Positions 9,161 through 17,806 of a stretch of 64,000 bases of DNA are shown here, one piece after another (within the stretch, counting starts at the first letter, position 1; the number at the start of each line of letters is the position of its first letter). The stretch covers positions 1-64,000 of the forward strand of contig JASBSY010000018.1 in the NCBI GenBank assembly GCA_030148705.1, in the 5' to 3' direction. The stretch is from Pukyongia sp. Lineage in GTDB: Bacteria > Bacteroidota > Bacteroidia > Flavobacteriales > Flavobacteriaceae. The notes under the pieces were generated by a model, which saw only the letters and a program-made list of their open reading frames with translations, made no database searches and had not been told where the DNA came from. Position numbers and translations under genes: made by a program.

Positions 9161-9168
9161 TATCTTTG
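9161..9168 (+). promoter_or_regulatory. -7 box next to start codon (leaderless type)
   Basis: TATCTTTG, a full TAnnTTTG match, ends only 4 nt before the ATG of the methyltransferase gene. Transcription would begin at or beside the start codon and give a leaderless mRNA. Confidence 0.5.
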
Positions 9169-9172
9169 TGGC

Positions 9173-9994
9173 ATGGAGACCCTGCAGGACACGCTCGAAA
9201 AAAACAAGAAACAGAAAGAATTCTACAATAAAAAAAAGAAGTCCCTGCCTTCCAGGATTTGGTCTTTTGTCCGTGAAAAATCACTGAAAAACATACGTAA
9301 GGAACTCGGTATACTCGAACAGTCTTATGCGCTGCACAAGGCCTGGATGGGCGACCTGAGTGATAAAAAAGTCCTGGACCTGGGCTGCTTTGCAGGCAAT
9401 AATCTGTCGGTGTATATGGCCCAAAACGCCAAGACGTATCTCGGTATCGACCTAAGTGAAGTAGGAATATCCAGATTAAATGATAAGTTGAAAGACATCC
9501 CGAATGCGGAAGCCAGGGTTGTGGATTTCTTTTCTGAATCGTTCAGCGAAGGTGAATTCGACCTGATCTATGCGTATGGTGTACTGCATCATTTTAAGAA
9601 TGTGGACAATCTCATACAGCGGCTCGACCAAAAACTGGCCGAGGGCGGGAGGATAATTAGCTACGATCCCTTGGAAACCAGTTACCCGGTTTGGTTTATA
9701 AGGAAATTATACAGACCCTTCCAAAGTGATGCTGCCTGGGAATGGCCCTTTAACAGGAAGACCATCAAAAAATTTGAAAAAGGTTTTGAAGTTCTGGAAA
9801 AGCGCGGGGTATTAGGTAAATCGAAGTGGTATTTCCTCTATGCCATGCTGCCTGTCTCCCGGGAGAAGAAACTAAAATGGGGAATGAAGGCCCACAACAC
9901 CGACTGGGAACGATCGGCTGTTTCGAACGCACATCTTTATAGCTGTATGCAACTGAATATGCTGATGCGGAAAAAGCAATCACAATCCTCTTGA
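9173..9994 (+). CDS. Class I SAM-dependent methyltransferase
   Basis: The 273-residue protein has motif I KVLDLGCFAGNNLS near residue 66, GIDLSE at strand 2, and IYAYGVLHHF before strand 5, the layout of methyltransferase family 11/25. The first 45 residues are very basic (runs of lysine), and the last 80 lack a known motif. The family acts on very different small molecules, so no substrate is proposed. It follows the ABC ATPase gene by 13 nt but has its own -7 box. Confidence 0.82.
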   Translation: METLQDTLEKNKKQKEFYNKKKKSLPSRIWSFVREKSLKNIRKELGILEQSYALHKAWMGDLSDKKVLDLGCFAGNNLSVYMAQNAKTYLGIDLSEVGISRLNDKLKDIPNAEARVVDFFSESFSEGEFDLIYAYGVLHHFKNVDNLIQRLDQKLAEGGRIISYDPLETSYPVWFIRKLYRPFQSDAAWEWPFNRKTIKKFEKGFEVLEKRGVLGKSKWYFLYAMLPVSREKKLKWGMKAHNTDWERSAVSNAHLYSCMQLNMLMRKKQSQSS

Positions 9995-10043
9995 TATTCT
10001 CCATCAACCTCTGCAAGTAGTGGATGGAAATTATTTTAATAAG

Positions 10044-10051
10044 TATCTTTA
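10044..10051 (+). promoter_or_regulatory. Near-consensus -7 box next to start codon
   Basis: TATCTTTA has one mismatch to TAnnTTTG and ends 4 nt before the ATG at 10056, the same spacing as at 9161-9173. It helps to choose the ATG at 10056 over the upstream in-frame GTG at 10020. Confidence 0.35.
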
Positions 10052-10055
10052 CATT

Positions 10056-10235
10056 ATGGAAGATTTCTCGATCGGATCGGCTCCTTTTTTAATCATAGGT
10101 GTGCTGTTTATACTGTTTATTCTTATATTTTTCTGGAACAGGAAGAACAGCAGGACGAACCGACGGTTAAAACAGCGAAGTTTTAAGCAGGAATACTACG
10201 CCAAGAAGAAAGAACGGGAACTTGAAGATGAGTAA
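10056..10235 (+). CDS. Small single-span membrane protein, unknown
   Basis: The 59-residue protein has one strongly hydrophobic helix (SAPFLIIGVLFILFILIFFW, residues 8-27) followed by a very basic cytoplasmic tail (NRKNSRTNRRLKQRSFKQ) and an acidic end. The in-frame GTG at 10020 would add 12 residues, but the ATG at 10056 is preferred because of the -7-like box before it. I do not recognise a family. Confidence 0.55.
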   Translation: MEDFSIGSAPFLIIGVLFILFILIFFWNRKNSRTNRRLKQRSFKQEYYAKKKERELEDE

Positions 10236-10261
10236 GTTCCTCGAAAACAACCTAACAAACT

Positions 10262-10834
10262 ATGAAGATCTATACCAAAACAGGAGATAAAGGTACCACG
10301 GCTCTTTTCGGGGGAACAAGGGTGCCAAAACACCATATTCGCATTGATAGTTACGGTACGGTAGATGAACTTAACTCCTACCTGGGGTTGATCAGGGATC
10401 AGGCTATTGATCAGCATTATAAAACCCTACTAATTTCCATTCAGGAGAAATTGTTTACCCTTGGTGCCATCCTGGCTACCGATCCGGAGAAGGCCACCTT
10501 AAAAAGCGGGAAAGAGCGACTAAATATTCCGAAGATTTCATCGGCAGATATCGAAAAACTGGAAGATGAGATGGATCGTATGGACCAATCCTTACCGCCA
10601 ATGACGCATTTTGTGCTTCCCGGGGGGCACCCTACCGTGTCATATTGTCACATTGCGCGCTGTGTTTGTCGCCGTGCGGAGCGTATGGCCACCCTTCTTA
10701 ACGACAGTGAGGCAGTCGACGAACAGGTTCTTGTGTATTTAAACCGTTTATCCGATTACCTCTTTGTACTGGCACGGAAGTTGTCGAATGACTTGCAGGC
10801 TGAAGAAATTAAATGGATTCCCGAGAAATTATAA
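10262..10834 (+). CDS. Cob(I)alamin adenosyltransferase, PduO type
   Basis: Transfers the adenosyl group of ATP to reduced cobalamin, forming the coenzyme B12 used by adenosylcobalamin mutases such as the IcmF encoded at 56351-59776. The 190-residue protein starts with the ATP-binding signature KIYTKTGDKGTTALFGGTRV, followed by DSYGTVDELNSYLG, and contains HFVLPGG and the helix ARCVCRRAERM, all diagnostic of the PduO/MMAB trimer family. Length is typical. It stands alone apart from the small membrane protein 26 nt upstream. Confidence 0.95.
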   Translation: MKIYTKTGDKGTTALFGGTRVPKHHIRIDSYGTVDELNSYLGLIRDQAIDQHYKTLLISIQEKLFTLGAILATDPEKATLKSGKERLNIPKISSADIEKLEDEMDRMDQSLPPMTHFVLPGGHPTVSYCHIARCVCRRAERMATLLNDSEAVDEQVLVYLNRLSDYLFVLARKLSNDLQAEEIKWIPEKL

Positions 10835-10920
10835 TTCTCGCAGCCTAAAATCTTAATTAACTGGTTTACAGTATATTAAAAACGTTCTTTAAAATAGTGC
10901 ACAAATAATTTGATTTTTTC

Positions 10921-10950
10921 TTGACTTTTTGAACTAAAAAATTATTTTTG
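10921..10950 (+). promoter_or_regulatory. Full consensus Bacteroidota promoter
   Basis: TTG at 10921-10923, exactly 19 nt spacer, then TATTTTTG at 10943-10950, a complete TTG-N19-TAnnTTTG promoter. Transcription is expected to start near 10957, about 19 nt before the DUF2795-like gene. Confidence 0.75.
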
Positions 10951-10975
10951 CAAAATATTACAAATCATTACGTAC

Positions 10976-11197
10976 ATGTACTGGACATTAGAATTGGCAT
11001 CCTATTTAAGCGATGCGCCCTGGCCGGCGACTAAAGACGAATTAATCGATTATGCAATCCGAACCGGTGCTCCTTTGGAGGTGGTGGAAAACTTGCAGGC
11101 GATAGAAGATGAAGGAGATTCGTACGACTCTATTGAAGAGATTTGGCCGGACTACCCCACGGATGAGGATTATCTGTGGAATGAAGATGAATATTAA
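10976..11197 (+). CDS. DUF2795-like small acidic protein
   Basis: A 73-residue, strongly acidic protein (ending YPTDEDYLWNEDEY) whose sequence, with SDAPWPATKDELIDYAIRTG and APLEVVENLQ, resembles the DUF2795 proteins that are nearly invariant in Bacteroidota. The family has no established function. The gene forms its own transcription unit here: a consensus promoter before it and a strong hairpin terminator behind it, which suggests high independent expression. Confidence 0.85.
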   Translation: MYWTLELASYLSDAPWPATKDELIDYAIRTGAPLEVVENLQAIEDEGDSYDSIEEIWPDYPTDEDYLWNEDEY

Positions 11198-11230
11198 TCT
11201 GTTGAAAATCAACATAAAAAATAACCAAAA

Positions 11231-11256
11231 AAGTCTCGATTACGAGACTTTTTTTA
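11231..11256. terminator. Intrinsic terminator after DUF2795 gene
   Basis: Perfect 8-bp stem AAGTCTCG / CGAGACTT with loop ATTA, followed by a run of T. Because the stem is preceded by an A-run, it could act in both directions. Confidence 0.85.
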
Positions 11257-11380
11257 TACCCGATAATTAGGAAACAAAAGCCTTTTAGCTTTTGGCAAAC
11301 TGGTTTTTTTACAGTTTTTTTGTAAGCCCAAGTATGGGCGCAATAATCTTAATTGTCGCAATAAAATCAATATATAAATC

Positions 11381-14300
11381 ATGGGATTGTTAGATAGTGT
11401 ATTAAAGGTCTTTGTAGGAGATAAATCGAAAAATGATATAAGCGAAATCCAGCCCATTGTTGACAGGATAAAAGAATTCCAATCTGAAATGTCCGCGCTT
11501 TCCCTGGATGAACTACGGGCTCGGTCCAATAACTTCCGCGAGCGAATAAAAGCCGATCAGAAGGAGATCAACGACCAGATAGCTGAACTCCAAAAGGAGG
11601 CTGAGGCTATGGAGGACATCGATAAAAAGGAAGATATCTACAACCGGATCGACGCACTTAAGGACGATCGCTACCAGGTAGAGCGAAATACCCTGGACGA
11701 GATCTTGCCCGAAGCCTTTGCAGTGATCAAAGAAACCGCCCAGCGGTTTGTGGATAATGAAACCCTAACCGTAACCGCATCTCCCTTCGACAGGGAACTT
11801 TCCGGAGCTAAAGATTACGTTACTCTGGACGGAGAGAAAGCCATCTGGAAGAACAGCTGGGATGCTGCAGGAAAAGAAGTTACCTGGGACATGGTACATT
11901 ACGACGTGCAATTAGTTGGTGGGGTAGCCCTTCACCAGGGAAAAGTAGCCGAAATGCAAACGGGTGAAGGAAAGACCCTGGTTGCTACACTTCCCGTATA
12001 TCTCAATGCACTTGCCGGAAACGGTGTACATCTGGTAACGGTTAACGATTATCTGGCTAAACGGGATTCGGCCTGGATGGCCCCTATCTTCGAGTTCCAC
12101 GGACTAAGCGTGGATTGTATCGATTACCATACGCCCAACTCAGCCGCACGTAGGAAAGCCTACAATGCCGATATCACCTATGGTACCAACAACGAATTTG
12201 GTTTCGATTACCTTAGAGACAACATGGCGCACGCCCCGGGAGACCTGGTACAGCGTCCGCATCACTATGCCATCGTGGATGAGGTGGATTCGGTGCTTAT
12301 TGACGACGCCCGGACGCCACTCATCATTTCCGGTCCGGTACCCCAGGGAGACAGGCACGAATTCAACGAACTGAAACCCAAGATCGAGCAGCTGGTTGAA
12401 ATTCAGCGAAAATACCTTATCGGGGTACTGGCAGAAGCCAAAAAGCTCATTAAGGAAGGTGATGTGAAAGAAGGAGGATTCCAGTTACTGAGAGTTCACC
12501 GAGGCCTACCAAAGAACAAGGCACTTATTAAATTCCTTTCGGAAGAAGGCGTAAAAGCAATCCTTCAGAAGACCGAAAACTATTATATGCAGGACAACAA
12601 CCGCGAAATGCCGAAGGTTGATGCCGAACTGTATTTTGTAATAGAAGAAAAGACAAACCAGATCGACCTTACCGATAAGGGAGTGGAATTCCTGTCGGGG
12701 AAAGACGATCCGGACTTCTTTGTGATGCCCGAGATAGGAACGGAGATAGCCCGCATAGAATCGCAGGGACTGAGCAAGGAGGAAGAAGCCGAACAGAAGG
12801 AAGAACTGTTTAGGGATTTCGGTGTTAAAAGTGAGCGCATTCATACCCTGAACCAATTGCTCAAGGCTTACACCATGTTCGAAAAGGACACCCAGTACGT
12901 GGTGATGGAAAACAAGGTGATGATAGTCGATGAACAAACAGGACGTATCATGGAAGGACGTCGCTACAGTGACGGACTGCACCAGGCAATCGAGGCCAAG
13001 GAGAATGTGAAAATCGAAGCTGTTACCCAGACTTTCGCCACAATTACCCTTCAGAATTATTTCAGAATGTACCGCAAGCTTGCCGGGATGACCGGTACAG
13101 CAGTAACCGAAGCAGGCGAGCTTTGGGAGATCTACAAACTGGATGTGGTTGAAATTCCCACCAACCGACCTATCGCCAGAAAAGACAAGGAAGACAAGAT
13201 CTACAAGACCAAACGAGAAAAATACAATGCGGTTATCGAGGAAGTAACCGAACTTTCCAAGGCCGGGCGTCCTGTCCTGATTGGAACCACTTCCGTAGAG
13301 ATCTCTGAATTACTGAGCCGTATGCTTAGTATCAGGAATATACCGCACAATGTGCTTAACGCCAAGCTCCACAAGAAAGAGGCCGATATCGTCGCCGAAG
13401 CCGGGAAAGCCGGGATGGTAACCATTGCAACCAACATGGCAGGTAGGGGAACCGATATCAAATTGAGCGAAGAAGTTAAAAAGGCCGGAGGTTTGGCCAT
13501 CATTGGTACCGAACGCCACGATTCGCGTAGGGTCGACAGGCAGTTAAGGGGTCGTTCAGGACGACAGGGGGATCCGGGAAGCTCGCAATTCTATGTTTCC
13601 CTGGAAGATAACCTGATGCGTCTCTTCGGAAGCGACCGTATTGCCAAGATGATGGACCGTATGGGACTGAAGGAAGGGGAAGTGATACAGCACAGTATGA
13701 TCTCCAAATCCATTGAGCGGGCTCAAAAGAAGGTGGAGGAGAATAACTTCGGAATAAGAAAACGATTACTGGAATACGACGATGTGATGAACGCACAGCG
13801 GGAGGTGGTATATAAACGACGCTACCATGCCCTGTTCGGGGAACGACTGCGGGTTGATATCGCCAATATGATCTACGATACCGCTGAAGTGATCTCGGAA
13901 ACCAACAAAGCGGCGCAGGACTTTAAGAACTTCGAGTTCGAGCTAATCCGCTTTTTCTCGATGAGCTCGCCCGTTTCGGAAACCGAGTTTGAAAATAAAT
14001 CTGTCATGGAGATCGCGGGCAAAGTCTATAAGGCTGCCTATACGCATTACCAGGAAAAGATGGCCAGGAATGCCGAAATCGCCTTCCCGGTTATCAAGAA
14101 TGTGTATGAGAATCACAAAGACCAGTACAAACGAATCCTGGTACCCTTCACAGATGGGGTAAAAACCCTGAATGTAGCTACCGACCTGGAGAAATCCTAT
14201 GAAACCGAAGGGAAGCAATTGGTTCAGGATTTTGAGAAGAACATCACCCTGGCTATCATCGATGATGCCTGGAAGACTCACCTTCGGAAGATGGACGAAT

Positions 14301-14734
14301 TAAAGCAATCCGTTCAGCTTGCGGTTCACGAACAAAAGGATCCTCTGCTTATCTATAAGTTTGAAGCGCTGGAACTCTTTAAAGCCATGATCGATAAGGT
14401 GAATAAAGATGTAATCTCATTCCTGTTCAAGGGTGAGCTTCCGCAGGAAAACCAACAACAGATCCAGGAAGCAAGACAACAGCGGCCTAAGGAAAAACTG
14501 AGCGAACAAAAGGAAGAAATTCCAAACATGGACGAACGGGCTGCCCAATCTCGTGCCGCCGGTAATACGCAACGCCAACAGGTTACGGAAACCATTGTTC
14601 GCGACCGACCGAAAATAGGGCGTAACGACCGCGTAACTATTAAGAATGTTATGAGCGGGGAGAATAAATCGCTAAAATATAAACAGGCCATCCCTTTATT
14701 GGATAAGGGAGAATGGGTACTTGTGGACGAATAG
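11381..14734 (+). CDS. secA: Preprotein translocase ATPase SecA
   Basis: Motor ATPase that drives unfolded proteins through SecYEG. At 1,117 residues it is the long Bacteroidota form: relative to the roughly 900-residue proteobacterial enzyme it has a longer N-terminal segment and an extra block around residues 330-490 within nucleotide-binding domain 1 and the preprotein-binding domain. Walker [12 protein letters not shown] lies near residue 190, DEVDS near 297, GMTGTA near 570, and the arginine-finger region [10 protein letters not shown] near 720. The C-terminus ends [14 protein letters not shown] and lacks the cysteine-rich zinc/SecB-binding tail, as is usual in this phylum. A terminator follows directly. 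Confidence 0.98.
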   Translation: MGLLDSVLKVFVGDKSKNDISEIQPIVDRIKEFQSEMSALSLDELRARSNNFRERIKADQKEINDQIAELQKEAEAMEDIDKKEDIYNRIDALKDDRYQVERNTLDEILPEAFAVIKETAQRFVDNETLTVTASPFDRELSGAKDYVTLDGEKAIWKNSWDAAGKEVTWDMVHYDVQLVGGVALHQGKVAEMQTGEGKTLVATLPVYLNALAGNGVHLVTVNDYLAKRDSAWMAPIFEFHGLSVDCIDYHTPNSAARRKAYNADITYGTNNEFGFDYLRDNMAHAPGDLVQRPHHYAIVDEVDSVLIDDARTPLIISGPVPQGDRHEFNELKPKIEQLVEIQRKYLIGVLAEAKKLIKEGDVKEGGFQLLRVHRGLPKNKALIKFLSEEGVKAILQKTENYYMQDNNREMPKVDAELYFVIEEKTNQIDLTDKGVEFLSGKDDPDFFVMPEIGTEIARIESQGLSKEEEAEQKEELFRDFGVKSERIHTLNQLLKAYTMFEKDTQYVVMENKVMIVDEQTGRIMEGRRYSDGLHQAIEAKENVKIEAVTQTFATITLQNYFRMYRKLAGMTGTAVTEAGELWEIYKLDVVEIPTNRPIARKDKEDKIYKTKREKYNAVIEEVTELSKAGRPVLIGTTSVEISELLSRMLSIRNIPHNVLNAKLHKKEADIVAEAGKAGMVTIATNMAGRGTDIKLSEEVKKAGGLAIIGTERHDSRRVDRQLRGRSGRQGDPGSSQFYVSLEDNLMRLFGSDRIAKMMDRMGLKEGEVIQHSMISKSIERAQKKVEENNFGIRKRLLEYDDVMNAQREVVYKRRYHALFGERLRVDIANMIYDTAEVISETNKAAQDFKNFEFELIRFFSMSSPVSETEFENKSVMEIAGKVYKAAYTHYQEKMARNAEIAFPVIKNVYENHKDQYKRILVPFTDGVKTLNVATDLEKSYETEGKQLVQDFEKNITLAIIDDAWKTHLRKMDELKQSVQLAVHEQKDPLLIYKFEALELFKAMIDKVNKDVISFLFKGELPQENQQQIQEARQQRPKEKLSEQKEEIPNMDERAAQSRAAGNTQRQQVTETIVRDRPKIGRNDRVTIKNVMSGENKSLKYKQAIPLLDKGEWVLVDE

Positions 14735-14762
14735 CCCGAAACGGTATTCGATCTCATATAAC

Positions 14763-14793
14763 AACCCCGCAACCTTACAGTTTCGGGGTTTTT
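14763..14793 (+). terminator. Intrinsic terminator after secA
   Basis: Stem AACCCCG (14763-14769) / CGGGGTT (14784-14790) followed by a T-run. Confidence 0.8.
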
Positions 14794-14843
14794 GCGTAAA
14801 TTCCCTTTGTAAAAGTCAGCAAATCACCTAAAATTGTGCTTGC

Positions 14844-14879
14844 GATTTAAATTCGCTGTAATTCGGAGATTTAAATTCG
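14844..14879. promoter_or_regulatory. Two 12-bp direct repeats, possible AraC-type operator
   Basis: GATTTAAATTCG occurs perfectly at 14844-14855 and 14868-14879, 24 bp apart (start to start), just upstream of the membrane AraC-type regulator. A partial copy (AATTCG) lies between them. Two direct repeats about two helical turns apart is the classical layout for AraC-family binding, so autoregulation is a reasonable inference. Confidence 0.5.
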
Positions 14880-14898
14880 TTACCCCTAAAATAGCAAT

Positions 14899-16461
14899 AT
14901 GGCGACGGCCCGGATCTTATTGATAATTCTGTGTTTCACTGCATCTTCCTTTGCACAAAAGCCGGGTGAGTTCACCGAAATGCTGTTGGATGCTACTACG
15001 GCACTCTACAATCAGCCACAGCAAACTATCAGAATTACAGAGCATGTGGTTCGAAATTCGGAAGCTTCCGAAGAAATTATCAAAGCCTATCTGTTACAGG
15101 CCAGGGCTCATTATATCAGTGGTGAATACAACAAGTCGGTTGAAGCCACCCTCGAAGCCAAGACTCGGGCAGAAGCAGAAGAGCACATCGATTTGCAACT
15201 CGAAATTAACGGTTTTGGAATTTTTATGCTAGACCTTTTCGGCCTCGATCTTGCCGCAGAAAAATATTATGAATTTACCAAAGCGGTTATCCCTAAAGAC
15301 GAACTCCTAACTTATAGCTCTTACCTGGATGCAGGAGAGGCGATACTTCAGGCCAACGACCATATTGAACACGAGCGATTCGATGATGCGATCGATTTCC
15401 TAAAGGTAGCAGAATTGAATTATGAAGCGATTCCCGAAGGGCTTTTAGTCGACCAGGTCCGCAATTTACAACTGGAAATACTTTTTGAAACCCAGTCTGT
15501 CGACGCGACAGCCAAAGCGCTGGAAGAATTCCTCCTAATAAGCAGCAATGTGATCCCAAATGAGTTTCGACAACTTATAGTACTCACGCAATTAGGAAGG
15601 GTATATTTTGAACGAAAGGAATACCAGAAAGCGATAGAACATCTTGAACGGGGCGTAGAGATAGCAGAAAATCTGGGAAATAAGGTGTATAAATACCGGC
15701 TATTTGAACAACTGGCTATAAATCATTTGGCTCTGGAAGATTCGGAGCGATTCTATTCTTATAAGCAAAATGCGGTCCTGCTGTACAGGGCGATGCAAAC
15801 CGATGAAGAACAGGCCGTGAACACAGTTTTCAATTATACAAGCGCCAACCACGAGGGCAAACGCGATCTGATCGTGCATCGCTTTCAAAGTAATGTATCC
15901 ATACTGGGCGGAATATTGCTGCTAATCCTGCTGTCATGGTGGTTCTTAAAACTAAGGTACAGGTCCAGGATCGATCAATACACGAAATTTTTGGATTACT
16001 TCGAACGCAAGCAAAATCCCGTCGAACTTGAGGATGGTGAAAAAAAGGAAATAAGAAGTGTCAATATTCCGAAAGAGACCGAGAATTTGCTAATCAGGAA
16101 GCTGGAACGATTCGAGAATTCAGTGCTGTTTACCAAGCAGGATATGTCTCTGGCACTTCTGGCGGCACAGTTCGAAACCAACACTAAATATTTGTCGGAA
16201 GTAATAAACTCTCACAAGAACAAGAACTTCAACAGCTATATCAACGAACTGCGGATTAATTATATAATCGACAAACTGAAGAATGACAGCACTTATCTGC
16301 AATATAAGATAAGTTACCTTGCCGAGGAAAGCGGGTTTTCCTCCCACAGCAGTTTTACTACCGTTTTTAAATCGGTTACGGGTATTTCTCCAACCGTATT
16401 CATCGATTTATTAAGCGCGCAAAAAAAGGCAACCGTTAAAGAATATGAGTATGCCCGGTAG
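14899..16461 (+). CDS. Membrane-anchored TPR / AraC-type transcription regulator
   Basis: The 520-residue protein starts with a signal peptide (LLIILCFTASSFAQ), continues with TPR-like helical repeats to about residue 310 (for example REYQ/EYQKAIEHLERGVEIAENL), a transmembrane segment near 336-352 (ILGGILLLILLSWWFL), and an AraC-type double helix-turn-helix at about 405-505 (DMSLALLAAQFETNTKYLSE, then ISYLAEESGFSSHSSFTTVF). This architecture, with a periplasmic sensor and a cytoplasmic DNA-binding domain, is frequent in Flavobacteriia. The next gene overlaps it by 17 nt, so the two are translationally coupled. Confidence 0.88.
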   Translation: MATARILLIILCFTASSFAQKPGEFTEMLLDATTALYNQPQQTIRITEHVVRNSEASEEIIKAYLLQARAHYISGEYNKSVEATLEAKTRAEAEEHIDLQLEINGFGIFMLDLFGLDLAAEKYYEFTKAVIPKDELLTYSSYLDAGEAILQANDHIEHERFDDAIDFLKVAELNYEAIPEGLLVDQVRNLQLEILFETQSVDATAKALEEFLLISSNVIPNEFRQLIVLTQLGRVYFERKEYQKAIEHLERGVEIAENLGNKVYKYRLFEQLAINHLALEDSERFYSYKQNAVLLYRAMQTDEEQAVNTVFNYTSANHEGKRDLIVHRFQSNVSILGGILLLILLSWWFLKLRYRSRIDQYTKFLDYFERKQNPVELEDGEKKEIRSVNIPKETENLLIRKLERFENSVLFTKQDMSLALLAAQFETNTKYLSEVINSHKNKNFNSYINELRINYIIDKLKNDSTYLQYKISYLAEESGFSSHSSFTTVFKSVTGISPTVFIDLLSAQKKATVKEYEYAR

Positions 16462-17575
16462 AAAGAATTTTATACTTTGGCTGGCAGCCGTTAGCATTAC
16501 GGTTGTGTTAAACGCACAAGAGAATGCAGACAGCCTTCTGCAGGTGGCCAACAGACTGGTATACGAAAAGCCGGATCGTGCCATCGAGATCGCCACGGCT
16601 GTGTTTGAACATCCTGAAACTCCGGTACGATTTAAAATCAATGCCCTGCTGTCCATTTCCACTTCATATACCTCTAAACGCGATTATGAGAAATCGCTGG
16701 AATACGTGCTTATGGGCACGGATTATCTGGATAAATTGGAAGACGAGCGCCAGAAAATGGATATCCTAAACCGCATTGGCGGACAGTACCAGAACCTGAA
16801 AATATACGACAAGGCCATAGAGTACCTGGACGAATCGCTAAAACTGATCGACACCTACCCTATCCGGGATTCTGTTCAGCGATATTTAGGGTACAATCAC
16901 ATTCTTCGGGGGTTTATTTACCGGGAGCAATTGGGTTGTGAGGTTGCGCTGAAATACTTCGAAAAGGCCATAGCGGCTTACCTTCAAACCCTCTCCAACC
17001 CTATTATGAATGCCAATGTGAGCATCTGTTATTACAACCAGGGCAATTGCTTCCTCAGCCTGGAGCAAACAGACAAAGCCGAAAGTAGCTTTGTGAAATC
17101 GGTTTTTTACGCCGAAAGGATCGATGCGCCAAGTCTTATCGCTTTTGCCGAAAAAGGACTTGCCGAGGTTAAGACCAGGAAAGGTGCGTATACCGAAGCC
17201 ATAGAACTGCTGAACAGCGGCCTGGACCGGGCCGAAGATGTGGGCGACCTCATCCTGAACAGGGGCCTTTACGAAGGCCTGTCGAATAACTATCTGGCTT
17301 TGGCAGACTGGGACAATTACACTTCTTACCGGGAAAAGTATTTATCGGTGAATAAGGCTACCAGGGCATCGGAACGCAAGTCGATCAACCAGTCCATGTT
17401 AAATATCACCATAGAGCGCTCAGAAGAAATAGAGCAATACCGGCTTTGGTTCGGGGTATTACAAGTAGCGCTTTTGCTGCTGGTGGTTGGTGCACTTTTC
17501 TTTTTTATCCGCTTTATCAGAAAATCGGAACGCAGCTTAAAATCCCTCGAAAGAAAGCTGAAAAGCGAACCTTAA
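16445..17575 (+). CDS. TPR protein with membrane anchor, no output domain
   Basis: The 376-residue protein mirrors the sensory half of the preceding regulator: signal peptide (FILWLAAVSITVVLNAQ), TPR repeats across residues 30-310 (KIYDKAIEYLDESLKLIDTY, ALKYFEKAIAAYLQTL), a transmembrane helix near 340-358 (LQVALLLLVVGALFFFIRF), and then only a short basic coiled coil (SERSLKSLERKLKSEP). In homologous architectures a histidine kinase or HTH domain would come after this point; here the gene simply stops. It overlaps the regulator gene by 17 nt. A role as a partner or co-sensor of that regulator is an inference from the coupling. Confidence 0.8.
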   Translation: MSMPGRKNFILWLAAVSITVVLNAQENADSLLQVANRLVYEKPDRAIEIATAVFEHPETPVRFKINALLSISTSYTSKRDYEKSLEYVLMGTDYLDKLEDERQKMDILNRIGGQYQNLKIYDKAIEYLDESLKLIDTYPIRDSVQRYLGYNHILRGFIYREQLGCEVALKYFEKAIAAYLQTLSNPIMNANVSICYYNQGNCFLSLEQTDKAESSFVKSVFYAERIDAPSLIAFAEKGLAEVKTRKGAYTEAIELLNSGLDRAEDVGDLILNRGLYEGLSNNYLALADWDNYTSYREKYLSVNKATRASERKSINQSMLNITIERSEEIEQYRLWFGVLQVALLLLVVGALFFFIRFIRKSERSLKSLERKLKSEP

Positions 17576-17806
17576 CGCATAAATAGTCCGAACAGACCAC
17601 CACGTTTTATTTTTTATTCAATTAACTGATTTTTAGTTGTTTAAGTGAATTTCAGGCTTTCAGAATTCGTGAATTCTGAAAGATACTTCCTTTTTAAACC
17701 CACTTTTCGACTCTACATTGCGGCCATCAAAAAATTTACAGGCCGATATGCACTCTGTATAAGTTAGAATGTCTGTAGCAATTCGAATCAATTAAAATCA
17801 ATTAAA
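17576..17806. other. 231-nt intergenic region with long palindrome
   Basis: The region is AT-rich, has no open frame of note and ends in a short tandem repeat (AATCAATTAAA repeated at about 17786-17806) directly before the start codon of the secreted HAF-repeat protein. Its main structure is the palindrome at 17657-17682, listed separately. Confidence 0.5.
17657..17682. repeat. 26-bp palindrome upstream of secreted-protein gene
   Basis: CTTTCAGAATTC (17657-17668) and GAATTCTGAAAG (17671-17682) are perfect 12-bp arms separated by GT. No T-run follows, so it is more likely an operator or cruciform than a terminator. It is about 82 nt after the TPR gene and 125 nt before the next start codon. 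Confidence 0.55.

Noticed and set aside
12506-12982. Minus-strand open frame of 158 codons inside secA
   Set aside because: SecA is unambiguous there and the antisense product has no recognisable feature.
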